This document shows positions 15,362-23,115 of a stretch of 39,029 nucleotides of DNA, in pieces; position 1 is the stretch's first letter, and each line of letters opens with the position of its first letter. Under the pieces are notes generated by a model, which saw only the letters and a program-made list of their open reading frames with translations, was not told the DNA's origin and searched no databases. A program made the translations under genes and the position numbers. Source of the stretch: Thiorhodococcus sp. (GTDB lineage Bacteria; Pseudomonadota; Gammaproteobacteria; Chromatiales; Chromatiaceae); contig JARIBS010000121.1 in NCBI GenBank assembly GCA_029257385.1, positions 1 through 39,029 of the forward strand, written 5' to 3'.

Positions 15362-15919
15362 TCAAGCGATGAGCCGTGCGCCCTCGGTCAGTGTATGATC
15401 CAGCTCCGCCATCAGCGTTGGCTTGATCTGCGCAATCCAGGATTCCAGGCGCGCGCCAGTCAGCTCGAACTGGTTGTCCTCGTCGAGCACCAGGCCGCAG
15501 AAGCGCCCATCCCCCAGGTCTGCCCTGGAGGATGAGAAGTCATAGCCCTCGGTCGGCCAGGCCCCGATGATCTCCGCCCCGCGCGACTCCAGCTCCTCAC
15601 ACAGCACACCTAGCGCATCCACGAACTCGTGCGGGTAAATTTCCTGATCGCCGAGTCCGAACAACGCCACCGTTTTCCCCACGAAGCTCAGATTCCCCAG
15701 CCGCTGTAGAAAGCTGTCAAGCGCGTCTGGAAGATCCCCACACCCCACGGTGGGTGCGCCCAGAATCAGCACCGAGTATTCGGCGATTGTCTCCGCCGTG
15801 GCCTGCTCCATGTCGTAGATATCGACCATCCCCGGCTGGAAGTGCGTTTGCTGGATCGTCGTCGCGACCGTCTGTGTGTTGCCGGTCTCGGATGCATAAA
15901 ACAGCCCAATTTTTTGCAT
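15362..15919 (-). CDS. fldA: Flavodoxin, long-chain
   Basis: Soluble FMN electron carrier that can replace ferredoxin during iron shortage and donates electrons to radical SAM enzymes. From ATG 15919 the protein is 185 residues. The FMN phosphate loop is ASETGNTQ (residues 8-15), the flavin-stacking loops are APTVGCGDLPD and GLGDQEIYPHEFVDALG, and the roughly 20-residue insert of long-chain flavodoxins is present near GYDFSSSRADLGDGRFCGLVLDEDNQ. AAGGTG lies 6 bases before this ATG; a GTG at 15928 is the alternative. A good Fur box lies about 70 bases upstream. Position next to hutW suggests it feeds the heme-opening reaction. Confidence 0.94.
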   Translation of the reverse strand: MQKIGLFYASETGNTQTVATTIQQTHFQPGMVDIYDMEQATAETIAEYSVLILGAPTVGCGDLPDALDSFLQRLGNLSFVGKTVALFGLGDQEIYPHEFVDALGVLCEELESRGAEIIGAWPTEGYDFSSSRADLGDGRFCGLVLDEDNQFELTGARLESWIAQIKPTLMAELDHTLTEGARLIA

Positions 15920-15986
15920 GATCGTCACCTTATTATTCCGTCGCAGAACCGGCGGATGGCGGAGAGCAGTCGCCGGAAATATAAAA

Positions 15987-16007
15987 TAATAAGAAGCATT
16001 CGCATTA
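15987..16007 (-). promoter_or_regulatory. Fur box upstream of flavodoxin gene
   Basis: Read on the minus strand, these 21 bases (TAATGCGAATG then CTTCTTATTA) match the classical Fur pattern AAATGAGAATG-ATTCTCATTT at 16 of 21 positions. The site lies about 70 bases before the flavodoxin start, a normal operator distance. Confidence 0.65.
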
Positions 16008-16055
16008 ATATCAAGCGCCAGCGGATTTCGATCCGAGAATCTCTGAGCCGTTTAT

Positions 16056-17114
16056 CTAACCCGATACGTGCTGGGGTGCGAACGCTGCCAGCTTCCGCTC
16101 GACGAGCCGCAGTCCGATTGTTTCGCCGAGACGGTACTCTCGCTGACTGGGGATCAGCGCGAGGACACGGTTGCCGCTCGCCAGGCGCAGGCCGTAGAGG
16201 TAGGCGTCGCCGCGAAAGCTGCGCTCGATCACGGTGGCGCGGCAGGGGGCGGTGGGATCGTCGATGAGGTCATCGGGACGGATCAGCACCTCCATGGCGG
16301 TGCCGGGCGCCAATCCGTGGGCATGCAAGGTGTCGGCCTTTCCCAGCTCGGTCATGACTTGGCGCGGTGGCAGTGTGCTGCACGGTAGGATGACGCCCTG
16401 GCCAATAAAACCGGCGACGAAGGGGTCTGCCGGGTTCTGATACAGCTCGAGCGCGCTGTCCCATTGGCGTAGCTCGCCCTTGGCCAGTACGCCGATGCGA
16501 TCGGCTACAGCGAACGCCTCGAGCTGATCGTGGGTGACCAGCACGGCGGTGACGCCCTCGCGCAGCAGCACCGCGCGGACCTCGTGTGCAAGCTGCTCGC
16601 GCAGCGTGGTGTCTATGCTGGAGAATGGCTCGTCGAGCAGCAGCACAGTGGGGCGGGGCGCCAACGCACGTGCCAGCGCCACGCGCTGCTGCATGCCGCC
16701 GGAGAGCTGATGTGGGTAGAGATCGGCGCACTGGGTGAGATCGACCAGCTTCAGCAGCGTCGCGACCCGATCGCGGCGGTCGCGCTGCGGCAGCTTGCGG
16801 ATACCGACGGCGAGATTGCCCGCGACCGACAGATGCGGAAAGAGCGCGAAGTCCTGAAACACCATCCCGACCCGTCTGGATTCCGGGGGTAGGGAAAAGC
16901 CGGGGGCTGCGACACGTCGGCCATCGAGCCAGATCTCGCCGTGCTGCACCGGTTCGAAGCCGGCGATGGCGCGCAGCAGGGTGGATTTGCCGCAACCGCT
17001 CGGACCGATGAAACAGCCGATGGTACCGACTTCTAGGTCCAGCGAGACATTTCTGACAACCGGCGGTCCATCGTAGGCGACGCTGACTTCGCGCAGTTCA
17101 AGTGGGTTGGACAT
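16056..17114 (-). CDS. fbpC: Ferric iron ABC transporter ATP-binding protein
   Basis: ATPase of an FbpABC/FutABC-type ferric iron importer. 352 residues: Walker A GPSGCGKST at 37-45, Q-loop MVFQDFALFPHL, signature LSGGMQQR, Walker B VLLLDEPFSSID, switch His VTHDQLEAFAVAD. The C-terminal third is a regulatory TOBE-like domain (MEVLIRPDDLI..., RGDAYLYGLRLASGNRVLALIPSQ). Genes for the permease and the binding protein lie directly upstream on the same strand; the start overlaps the fbpB end by 17 bases. The intergenic stretch behind it carries the flavodoxin Fur box. Confidence 0.94.
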   Translation of the reverse strand: MSNPLELREVSVAYDGPPVVRNVSLDLEVGTIGCFIGPSGCGKSTLLRAIAGFEPVQHGEIWLDGRRVAAPGFSLPPESRRVGMVFQDFALFPHLSVAGNLAVGIRKLPQRDRRDRVATLLKLVDLTQCADLYPHQLSGGMQQRVALARALAPRPTVLLLDEPFSSIDTTLREQLAHEVRAVLLREGVTAVLVTHDQLEAFAVADRIGVLAKGELRQWDSALELYQNPADPFVAGFIGQGVILPCSTLPPRQVMTELGKADTLHAHGLAPGTAMEVLIRPDDLIDDPTAPCRATVIERSFRGDAYLYGLRLASGNRVLALIPSQREYRLGETIGLRLVERKLAAFAPQHVSG

Positions 17115-18810
17115 GGCGAGATCTGGTGATGTAGCGGCTCAGCAGTATAACCGGCAGCAGTCCAGCCAGAACGATGGTGAGCGCCGCTGGAGCGGAGTCG
17201 GCCAAGCGCTCGTCCGAGGCCAGCTCGAAGGCGCGCACCGCCAGGGTGTTGAAGTTGAAAGGGCGCAAGATGAGCGTGGCGGGCAGCTCCTTGAGGACAT
17301 CCACAAACACCAGCAGCAAAGCGGTGAGCAGACTGCCGCGCAGCAGCGGAATATGGATGCGCCAGAGCACCTGTGTGGGTACCAGCCCGAGTGAGCGCCC
17401 GGCATCGTCGAGCGAGGGCCGAATCTTGCCAAGACCCGCATCGACCGTTTGCAGCGAGACGGCCAGGAAGCGCGTCACATACGCCAGCAGCAGGGCCGCC
17501 AGGGTGCCGCTCAGCAGCAACCCGCTGGAGACCTGAAAGCTGGCGCGCAGCCAGGCGTCCAGGGTGTTGTCGAACCAGGCCAGGGGAATGATGACACCGA
17601 TGGCGATAATGGTGCTGGGAATAGCGTAGCCCAATCCGGCGATCCGGGCGGCGGCGCGCAGCGGGCGGGTCGGATGTAGACGCTTGCCATAGCCCAACAG
17701 CAGGGCCGGAAGCAGGGCCAGCATGGCCGCCGCTGCGGCCAGCCCCAGGCTGTTGAGCACCAGCTCAAGAAAGCGTGCGTCATAGGCAGTGTGGGCGATG
17801 GTCAGTGCCCAGGCGCCAAGCTGCGTGGCGGGGATGACGAAGCCGAGCGCCACGGGCAGGGCGCAAAGCGCGACCGCCGCCCAAGCCCGGCGGCCGCCAA
17901 GCTGATAGCGGTGAATCGGGCGCTCCCGCTGGCTGGTCTGATGATAACGCCCGCGCCGCCGGGAGAAGCGCTCCAGGGTGATGAGCACCAGCACGAAACC
18001 GAGCAGCAGTGAAGAAAGCTGGGCCGCACCGACCGGATCACCCAACCCGTACCAGGTGCGGAAAATACCGGTGGTGAAGGTCTGGACGCCGAAGTACTGA
18101 ACGGTGCCATAGTCGGCCAGGGTCTCCATCAGGGCCAGAGACACGCCTGCCACGATGCCCGGACGGGCCAGCGGCAGGGCCACTTGGAAGAAGGTCCGCC
18201 AGGGTCCGTTGCCCAGGGCGCGGCTGACCTCCAGGACACACAGCGACTGTGCCAGGAAAGCCGCGCGGGTGAGCAGATAGACATAGGGGTAGAGCACCAG
18301 GGTGAGCATGGCCACGGCGCCGCCGAGCGAGCGCACCTCGGGAAACCAGTAGTCGCCGTAGCCCCATCCAGTGAGCGCGCGCAGCCAGGTCTGTACGGGA
18401 CCGGCAAAATCCAGCATCCCGGTATAGGTGTAGGCGATGATGTAGGCCGGCATGGCCATGGGCAGCAACAGCGCCCATTCAAAGATTCTACGACCGGGGA
18501 ACCGGCACATGCTGGTCAGCCAGGCAGTGCCGACGCCGATGATGAGTGTGCCGATGGCAACACCGAGCGTGAGCAGCAACGAATTGGCCACATAGACCGG
18601 GAGTACGGTGGCAGCCAGGTGCTCCCAACTCCCGCTGCCGGGGAGCAGCAGAAAGCCGAGGATCACCAGTACCGGTGTGGCCAGCAGCAGGGCGAGTGCG
18701 ACTCCCCCCAGTGTCCAGAGTCGGGAGCCGCGCTCAATGCTGGATGCGGGGCGGGGGCCGTGCGACCCCCTGCTCTCGGTTGTCGGCAAGGTGCCGACAC
18801 GTGCGACCAT
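17098..18810 (-). CDS. fbpB: Ferric iron ABC transporter permease (fused two-domain)
   Basis: Inner-membrane permease for ferric iron. 570 residues with about 12 membrane helices arranged as two homologous halves, as in FbpB and SfuB. Each half carries an EAA-type coupling loop: LEVSRALGNGPWRTFFQVALPLARPGI in the first half and LDDAGRSLGLVPTQVLWRIHIPLLRGS in the second. The helix LLPMAMPAYIIAYTYTG is characteristic of the iron-permease branch. It begins 6 bases after the fbpA stop and overlaps fbpC, so fbpA-fbpB-fbpC form one operon. Confidence 0.94.
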   Translation of the reverse strand: MVARVGTLPTTESRGSHGPRPASSIERGSRLWTLGGVALALLLATPVLVILGFLLLPGSGSWEHLAATVLPVYVANSLLLTLGVAIGTLIIGVGTAWLTSMCRFPGRRIFEWALLLPMAMPAYIIAYTYTGMLDFAGPVQTWLRALTGWGYGDYWFPEVRSLGGAVAMLTLVLYPYVYLLTRAAFLAQSLCVLEVSRALGNGPWRTFFQVALPLARPGIVAGVSLALMETLADYGTVQYFGVQTFTTGIFRTWYGLGDPVGAAQLSSLLLGFVLVLITLERFSRRRGRYHQTSQRERPIHRYQLGGRRAWAAVALCALPVALGFVIPATQLGAWALTIAHTAYDARFLELVLNSLGLAAAAAMLALLPALLLGYGKRLHPTRPLRAAARIAGLGYAIPSTIIAIGVIIPLAWFDNTLDAWLRASFQVSSGLLLSGTLAALLLAYVTRFLAVSLQTVDAGLGKIRPSLDDAGRSLGLVPTQVLWRIHIPLLRGSLLTALLLVFVDVLKELPATLILRPFNFNTLAVRAFELASDERLADSAPAALTIVLAGLLPVILLSRYITRSRHVQPT

Positions 18811-18816
18811 CCGCTG

Positions 18817-19848
18817 TTAGCGCCAGCCAGCCCGGTCCATGAGCTTGACCGCTTCGGCGTTCAGCTCGCCAAGCCGGGCGAGATTGAGGCTGTCGGCCTT
18901 GAACTCACCCCAGGCGGCGAGCGTCTGGCTCGGCGGCACATCCGTGCGCACCGGATACTCACCGTTGGTCTCTGCGTACCATGCCTGAGACTCGGGGTTG
19001 GCGAGGAATTCGACCAGCGCGATGGCGGCTTCCTGGTTCTTGGCCGCCGCTGTGAGCGCCGCGCCGCTCACGTTGACATGGGCGCCGCGTCCGTCCTGAT
19101 TAGGCCAGAAAACCGCCAACTGCTCGGCGGTCTTGCGGTCGTTCTCGGACTCGCCGGTGAGCATACCGGCGAGATAGTAGGTATTGGCGATAGCGAGGCT
19201 GCATTCGCCTGCGGCTGCGGCCTTGATCTGGTCACGATCACCACCCTTGGGCGAGCGGGCCAGGTTGGCAACCAACCCCTTGGCCCAGGTCTCGGTCGCC
19301 TCGACCCCGTGCGTGGCGATCATGGAGGCGACCAGCGACTGATTGTAAATGTTGTCGGAGGAGCGGATGCAGATGCTGTCCTTGAAAGCCGGATCGGCCA
19401 GCGCCTCGTAAGTAGAGAGGCTGGCGGGATCAACCTTGTCCTTGACGTAGAGGATGGGGCGCGCGCGCACGGTGAGACCGACCCAGTGCCCTTGTGGATC
19501 GCGATAGCTCTCTGGCACCGCCTCAGTGAGTGTGTCGGAGCGCATGGGCTGAGTCACACCGGCCGCCTTGGCGCGGTGCAGGTTGCCCGCGTCTACGGTG
19601 ATCAGCAGATCCGCCGGGGAGTTGGCACCCTCGCGCTGGAGACGTTCGAGTAGGGCGCCGGCCTTGGCGGTGACCAGATTGACGGTGATTCCAGTCTGCT
19701 CGGTGAAGCGGTCAAAGAGCGGCTTGATCAGCTCCTCCTTGCGCGAGGAATAGACATTGACCTCTTCGTCGGCGGCAAGCGTCGGCGCGACCGGAATAAA
19801 GCTGGTCATGACGATGGCGATGGTCAGTGAGCGGAAGTGAGATTTCAC
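18817..19848 (-). CDS. fbpA: Periplasmic ferric iron-binding protein
   Basis: Captures Fe3+ in the periplasm and hands it to FbpBC. With the GTG start at 19848 the protein is 343 residues and begins with a signal peptide (TIAIVMTSFIPVAPTLAA, cleaved near residue 26). The mature part opens EEVNVYSSRKEELIKPLFDRF, typical of FbpA/IdiA/FutA. The adjacent iron-ligand tyrosines are visible in LAIANTYYLAGML. The frame stays open back to 19929, but that extension runs over a Fur-like box and has no signal-peptide character, so the shorter start is chosen. It is divergent from the TonB-dependent receptor gene. Confidence 0.94.
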   Translation of the reverse strand: MKSHFRSLTIAIVMTSFIPVAPTLAADEEVNVYSSRKEELIKPLFDRFTEQTGITVNLVTAKAGALLERLQREGANSPADLLITVDAGNLHRAKAAGVTQPMRSDTLTEAVPESYRDPQGHWVGLTVRARPILYVKDKVDPASLSTYEALADPAFKDSICIRSSDNIYNQSLVASMIATHGVEATETWAKGLVANLARSPKGGDRDQIKAAAAGECSLAIANTYYLAGMLTGESENDRKTAEQLAVFWPNQDGRGAHVNVSGAALTAAAKNQEAAIALVEFLANPESQAWYAETNGEYPVRTDVPPSQTLAAWGEFKADSLNLARLGELNAEAVKLMDRAGWR

Positions 19849-19910
19849 GGGTGAATGTTCTCCTCGACGTAAAGTTGAGTGTGACAGCGCTGACCCCAAA
19901 AGACCGGGGT

Positions 19911-19929
19911 GATAATGATAACGCAACAC
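19911..19929. promoter_or_regulatory. Fur-like box between fbpA and the heme receptor
   Basis: GATAATGATAACGCAACAC matches the first eleven bases of the 19-base Fur consensus exactly (GATAATGATAA), with a poor right half; overall 12 of 19. It lies 63 bases from the fbpA start and about 170 bases from the divergent receptor start, so it could serve both. Confidence 0.55.
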
Positions 19930-19950
19930 ATTAACTATTGTCGATTAGCC

Positions 19951-19964
19951 TTGACCGGAGTCAA
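19951..19964. promoter_or_regulatory. FNR-like dyad TTGAC-N4-GTCAA
   Basis: TTGACCGGAGTCAA contains the TTGA-N6-TCAA core read by FNR-type regulators, with C/G instead of T/A at the inner position. The same dyad, with a different spacer, occurs at 22883-22896. It lies 22 bases beyond the Fur-like box in the fbpA-receptor divergent region. Confidence 0.45.
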
Positions 19965-20102
19965 GGCGTCGATGGGGCGTGGCTTCTAGTATCAACACCC
20001 GTCAGCCAGCCAGTGTACCGCAGCGGCGAGTTCTCCGTTCTCGCCCGCTCGATTGGACGCCCGCCAGCCGAGTTTTCCGATCTACCGAAGAGGATCAGGG
20101 GT

Positions 20103-22199
20103 ATGGCTGGATGGTGTTCCAAGCGCGCCTTGCTGGGTGCGGTCTGGGTGGTTGCGCTCGCGTCGCTGTCCGTGCAGGCTCAGGATGCGGTCGGTGAGTT
20201 GTCGATCGATGACGCAGTCGAGTTCGACGAGATGACGGTGACGGCCAAGGGCTATGCGTCCGACACCCTGGAGACCCCAATCGCGACCACAGTCGTCGAC
20301 CGCGATGAGATCCTCCGACGCAATGCCGACACGCTCGGCGAGGTGCTGCGGGGCCGGCCTGGACTGGCGGTGGCGAGCGACGGCGCGCAGGGTCAGAACC
20401 CAGTGGTTCGCGGCCTCAAGAAAGAGAGTCTGGTGCTCATGGTGGACGGCATGCGGCTGAATTCCGCCCAGCCGGCCGGCGCCATCGGCTCGCTGATGTC
20501 GCTGGGTCTGGCCGAGCGGGTGGAGGTGGTCAAAGGACCAGCCTCGGTGCTCTACGGCACCGGTGCGCTCGGTGGGGCGATCAACGTCCTGCTGCCGCAG
20601 GCGCGTTTCGAGCCGGGCGTGGGCGCGGATGTGGCGACCAGCTATGACAGCGCAAGCAGCGGGGTGCGCGGCACGGCGGTGATGCGCGGCTCGGAGGGCG
20701 ATCATGCCTTGATGCTGGGCACCTCGCTGGCGAGCATCGGCGATTACGACTCGCCCGACGGGCGGGTCAAGCGTACCGGCTACGATTCCGACAGCTTCAT
20801 CGGCCAGTACCGTTATCGGCTGGATGCCGCGCAACAGGTGCGCCTCTCGCTGCAACAGCACAGCGACTGGGGTGTCTGGTATCCAGGCTCGACCAAGCCG
20901 CACCCCATTCCACGGGTCGGCAGCACCACCATCCATTCACCCAAGACCCAGCGCCGTCTCGCCGAGCTGGGCTACAGCCGCACCGGCGCGGGTGAGCGTC
21001 CGATCAATCTGGATGTGCGACTCTATCGCCAGAGCATGGAGCGCGAGATCCACTCGCGCGCCAACGGCGCACTCGACAAGGACATCGGCGAGACCAGCGT
21101 GACCTTTGCCACCAACGGTGCGGATATCCGCGCCGATTGGCTGGCGCACGATCAGCACCTGCTGTCGTTCGGTGTCAACGCCTGGGAGATGGCCGCCTCG
21201 CCGGAGCGCTATATCGCCAGACCGCCGAGCTTCGCGCTGGCGCGCAGCGATCCCTTCGACGACGCCCGCATCCAGGCGTTCGGCGTCTATGTGCAGGACG
21301 ATATCCGTCTCGGCGCCCTGAGCCTGCTCGCCGGTGTGCGCCACGATACAGTCAGCGGTGACGCGGATTCCGTCAACAATGGCGCTCGCACCAGCGGCCT
21401 GGACCGCACCGACAGCGCTTTCTCCGGCAGCCTCGGGGCCATCTACGAGGTCGCCCCGCTGCTGCGCCCCTATGTCAGTCTCTCGCGCGCCTTCCGGGCC
21501 GGCGAGATGCGCGAGCGCTACGAGTCCTCGCCGCGTGGCGACGGTTACTACTATGTCGGCAACCCGCAAATCGAACCCGAGTTCGCCAACCAAGTCGAAG
21601 TCGGCTTCAAGGGCGCGGATGAGCGCCTGAGCTACGCGGTGTCCGCCTATCACAACCGCATCACCGACTACATCACCGGCAAGGACGTCTCCGGTCCAGC
21701 CGGCAGCAACGTCTGCCCGGCCTCCAACGCCAGCGCCTGCAAGGAAACGGTCAATCTCGGACGGGTCACGCTCGAAGGGCTGGAGGCCGAGATCCGCTGG
21801 GAGGCGCTACCCGGACACTGGCTCTCAGCCGGTTGGTCGATGGTGCGCGGCAAGAACGATGACTTGGGCGAGCCGCTCTATCAGGTGCCGGCCGATGAGC
21901 TGTCGCTGGGCTGGGAGGGGCGCATCGTCGAGGGCTGGACGGCGGATCTGACCCTGCGTCTGGTCCAGGAGCAGGATCGCGTGGCAACGCGCTTTAGCAA
22001 CGGCAACGAAGATCCGACGTCCGGATTCACCACGGCCGATCTTGGCGCGACCTACCGCTGGCGGCGTCACAGCCTGCGCTTCGCCGTCACCAATCTCGCC
22101 GACGAGACCTATCACGAGCATCTTTCAGAGGGTATCACCGGCCAAGAAATCGATGCACCCGGTCGCAGCCTGTTCGTCAGCTATCAGGGGAGTTTTTGA
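20103..22199 (+). CDS. TonB-dependent heme/hemoprotein receptor
   Basis: Outer-membrane receptor of the hemoglobin/heme TonB-dependent family; imports heme into the periplasm with TonB energy. From ATG 20103 (AGGGG ribosome site) it has 698 residues: a signal peptide ending LSVQAQ, a TonB-box-like stretch DEMTVTAKG, the plug domain with IATTVVDRDEILRRNADTLGEVLRGRPGL and VEVVKGPASVLYGTGALGGAINV, then a 22-strand barrel ending in SYQGSF with terminal Phe. The heme-receptor FRAP/NPNL signature appears as FRAGE and NPQIEPE. No His lies between them; the loop is Tyr-rich instead (GDGYYYVGNP). The stop overlaps the start of a c-type cytochrome gene. Confidence 0.93.
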   Translation: MAGWCSKRALLGAVWVVALASLSVQAQDAVGELSIDDAVEFDEMTVTAKGYASDTLETPIATTVVDRDEILRRNADTLGEVLRGRPGLAVASDGAQGQNPVVRGLKKESLVLMVDGMRLNSAQPAGAIGSLMSLGLAERVEVVKGPASVLYGTGALGGAINVLLPQARFEPGVGADVATSYDSASSGVRGTAVMRGSEGDHALMLGTSLASIGDYDSPDGRVKRTGYDSDSFIGQYRYRLDAAQQVRLSLQQHSDWGVWYPGSTKPHPIPRVGSTTIHSPKTQRRLAELGYSRTGAGERPINLDVRLYRQSMEREIHSRANGALDKDIGETSVTFATNGADIRADWLAHDQHLLSFGVNAWEMAASPERYIARPPSFALARSDPFDDARIQAFGVYVQDDIRLGALSLLAGVRHDTVSGDADSVNNGARTSGLDRTDSAFSGSLGAIYEVAPLLRPYVSLSRAFRAGEMRERYESSPRGDGYYYVGNPQIEPEFANQVEVGFKGADERLSYAVSAYHNRITDYITGKDVSGPAGSNVCPASNASACKETVNLGRVTLEGLEAEIRWEALPGHWLSAGWSMVRGKNDDLGEPLYQVPADELSLGWEGRIVEGWTADLTLRLVQEQDRVATRFSNGNEDPTSGFTTADLGATYRWRRHSLRFAVTNLADETYHEHLSEGITGQEIDAPGRSLFVSYQGSF

Positions 22200-22732
22200 T
22201 GTCGAATCAATTGCATAGGTTAAAAGGTCGCGGCTGGCAGCTCACCTCCGGGGTGCTGGCTGCGGCGCTGCTTGGGGTGCTAGTGTTCTTTGGCGTGATC
22301 GGGCGCACCACCGATGTTCCGTCCAGCGACGGGCGCATCCGCCTAGTGCTCACCGCCACCGAGCGCAACTACGTGCTGACCGAGATGCGTGGTCTGCTCG
22401 CCGCCAGTCAGACCGTCCTCAGCGGCGCGCTCGACGGGGATCTGGATCGGGTGGCGCGCGCCGCGCGCGCGGTCGGCATGGCCGACGTGCGGGCGATGCC
22501 AATCGAAATTCGCGGACCCCTGATCGGCAAGCTGCCGATTGGATTCAAGCAACTGGGCTTTTCGGTCCACGAAGGAATGGATACCATCGCGCTCGATGCC
22601 GAGACCCTGGGCGATCGCGAGCATACGCTGCGCCAGCTGAGCGAGCTGATGGCCCGCTGTGTCGCCTGTCATGCAGCCTACACGGTGCTGCCGTCGGAGA
22701 CGCGCGAGGATCTGACAGCCGACGTTCGTTAG
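22199..22732 (+). CDS. Membrane-anchored monoheme c-type cytochrome, cytochrome c'-like
   Basis: A 177-residue protein with one N-terminal membrane helix (LTSGVLAAALLGVLVFFGVIG, an uncleaved anchor or signal) and a mostly helical periplasmic part. Close to the C-terminus is a single c-type heme site, CVACH at residues 154-158. A heme motif at the end of a four-helix-like domain is the pattern of cytochromes c' and c-556, but I do not recognise the exact family. Its ATG shares a base with the receptor stop (TGATG), so the two are translationally coupled. It may take part in electron transfer or heme handling linked to receptor-mediated uptake. Its role is unknown. Confidence 0.8.
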   Translation: MSNQLHRLKGRGWQLTSGVLAAALLGVLVFFGVIGRTTDVPSSDGRIRLVLTATERNYVLTEMRGLLAASQTVLSGALDGDLDRVARAARAVGMADVRAMPIEIRGPLIGKLPIGFKQLGFSVHEGMDTIALDAETLGDREHTLRQLSELMARCVACHAAYTVLPSETREDLTADVR

Positions 22733-23115
22733 GCGGGCCACATGCGGTGGCTGGAGTTCGATCCGGCAAGAACCGGACAAAGCCTTATGCAAACAATAAT
22801 CTTCTGCATTTGTGCTAAGTGGTCGAAATACATTAGTCTGCGTTGTTAATGTCGATTCTGCTCGCGAGCGTCCCGCATCATGTTGACGAAAGTCAACGTG
22901 TCGAAATTTCTGTCCGCCGTGCAAGCGGGAGCCGGTTGCAGACATTCCCAAGGCGAGTGGGCCACGTCGCGAGACGTTGCCCTTCACAGGCTCTGACGGG
23001 CAGAGCCTCGGCCTGGCAGGTGGAAGCCTGCACTGATTCACGGCGGTTGCGCAGCCGCAGCCGCTATCTTTATCCTTCTCCGCCCTGAAGGGCGGGGTTT
23101 ATCGTGGAGAAACTG
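22733..23115. promoter_or_regulatory. Control region upstream of the ferrosome-like cluster
   Basis: This 383-base gap has no convincing gene. From left to right it holds: a short inverted repeat (TCCGG...CCGGA near 22762-22777); a Fur-like A/T-rich site at 22791-22811 with about 14 of 21 matches, whose left part includes the 13-mer TGCAAACAATAAT (22788-22800) that recurs before hutW; an FNR-like dyad TTGAC-GAAA-GTCAA at 22883-22896 inside a 6-bp perfect stem GTTGAC/GTCAAC; and a GC-rich hairpin at 23078-23097, just before the first gene. Together they suggest iron- and oxygen-dependent control. Confidence 0.5.
23078..23097. repeat. GC-rich hairpin with TGAA loop directly before the cluster
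   Basis: CTCCGCCC (23078-23085) pairs with GGGCGGGG (23090-23097), with one wobble, around the loop TGAA, then TTTAT follows. It ends 18 bases before the ATG of the first cluster gene. It could be a leader terminator. The same CCGCCC-TGAA-GGGCGG shape is common at ends of IS200/IS605-type elements, so it may instead be an element scar; no transposase or TnpB remnant is visible here. Confidence 0.5.

Noticed and set aside
18184..19653. A 489-codon plus-strand open frame opposite fbpB and fbpA
   Set aside because: It lies antisense to two clear transporter genes, has no recognisable motif, and is explained by high third-position GC of the true genes.
23041..23115. Intact IS200/IS605 element before the ferrosome-like cluster
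   Set aside because: Only a short hairpin resembles such ends; no TnpA or TnpB coding remnant and no second end was found.
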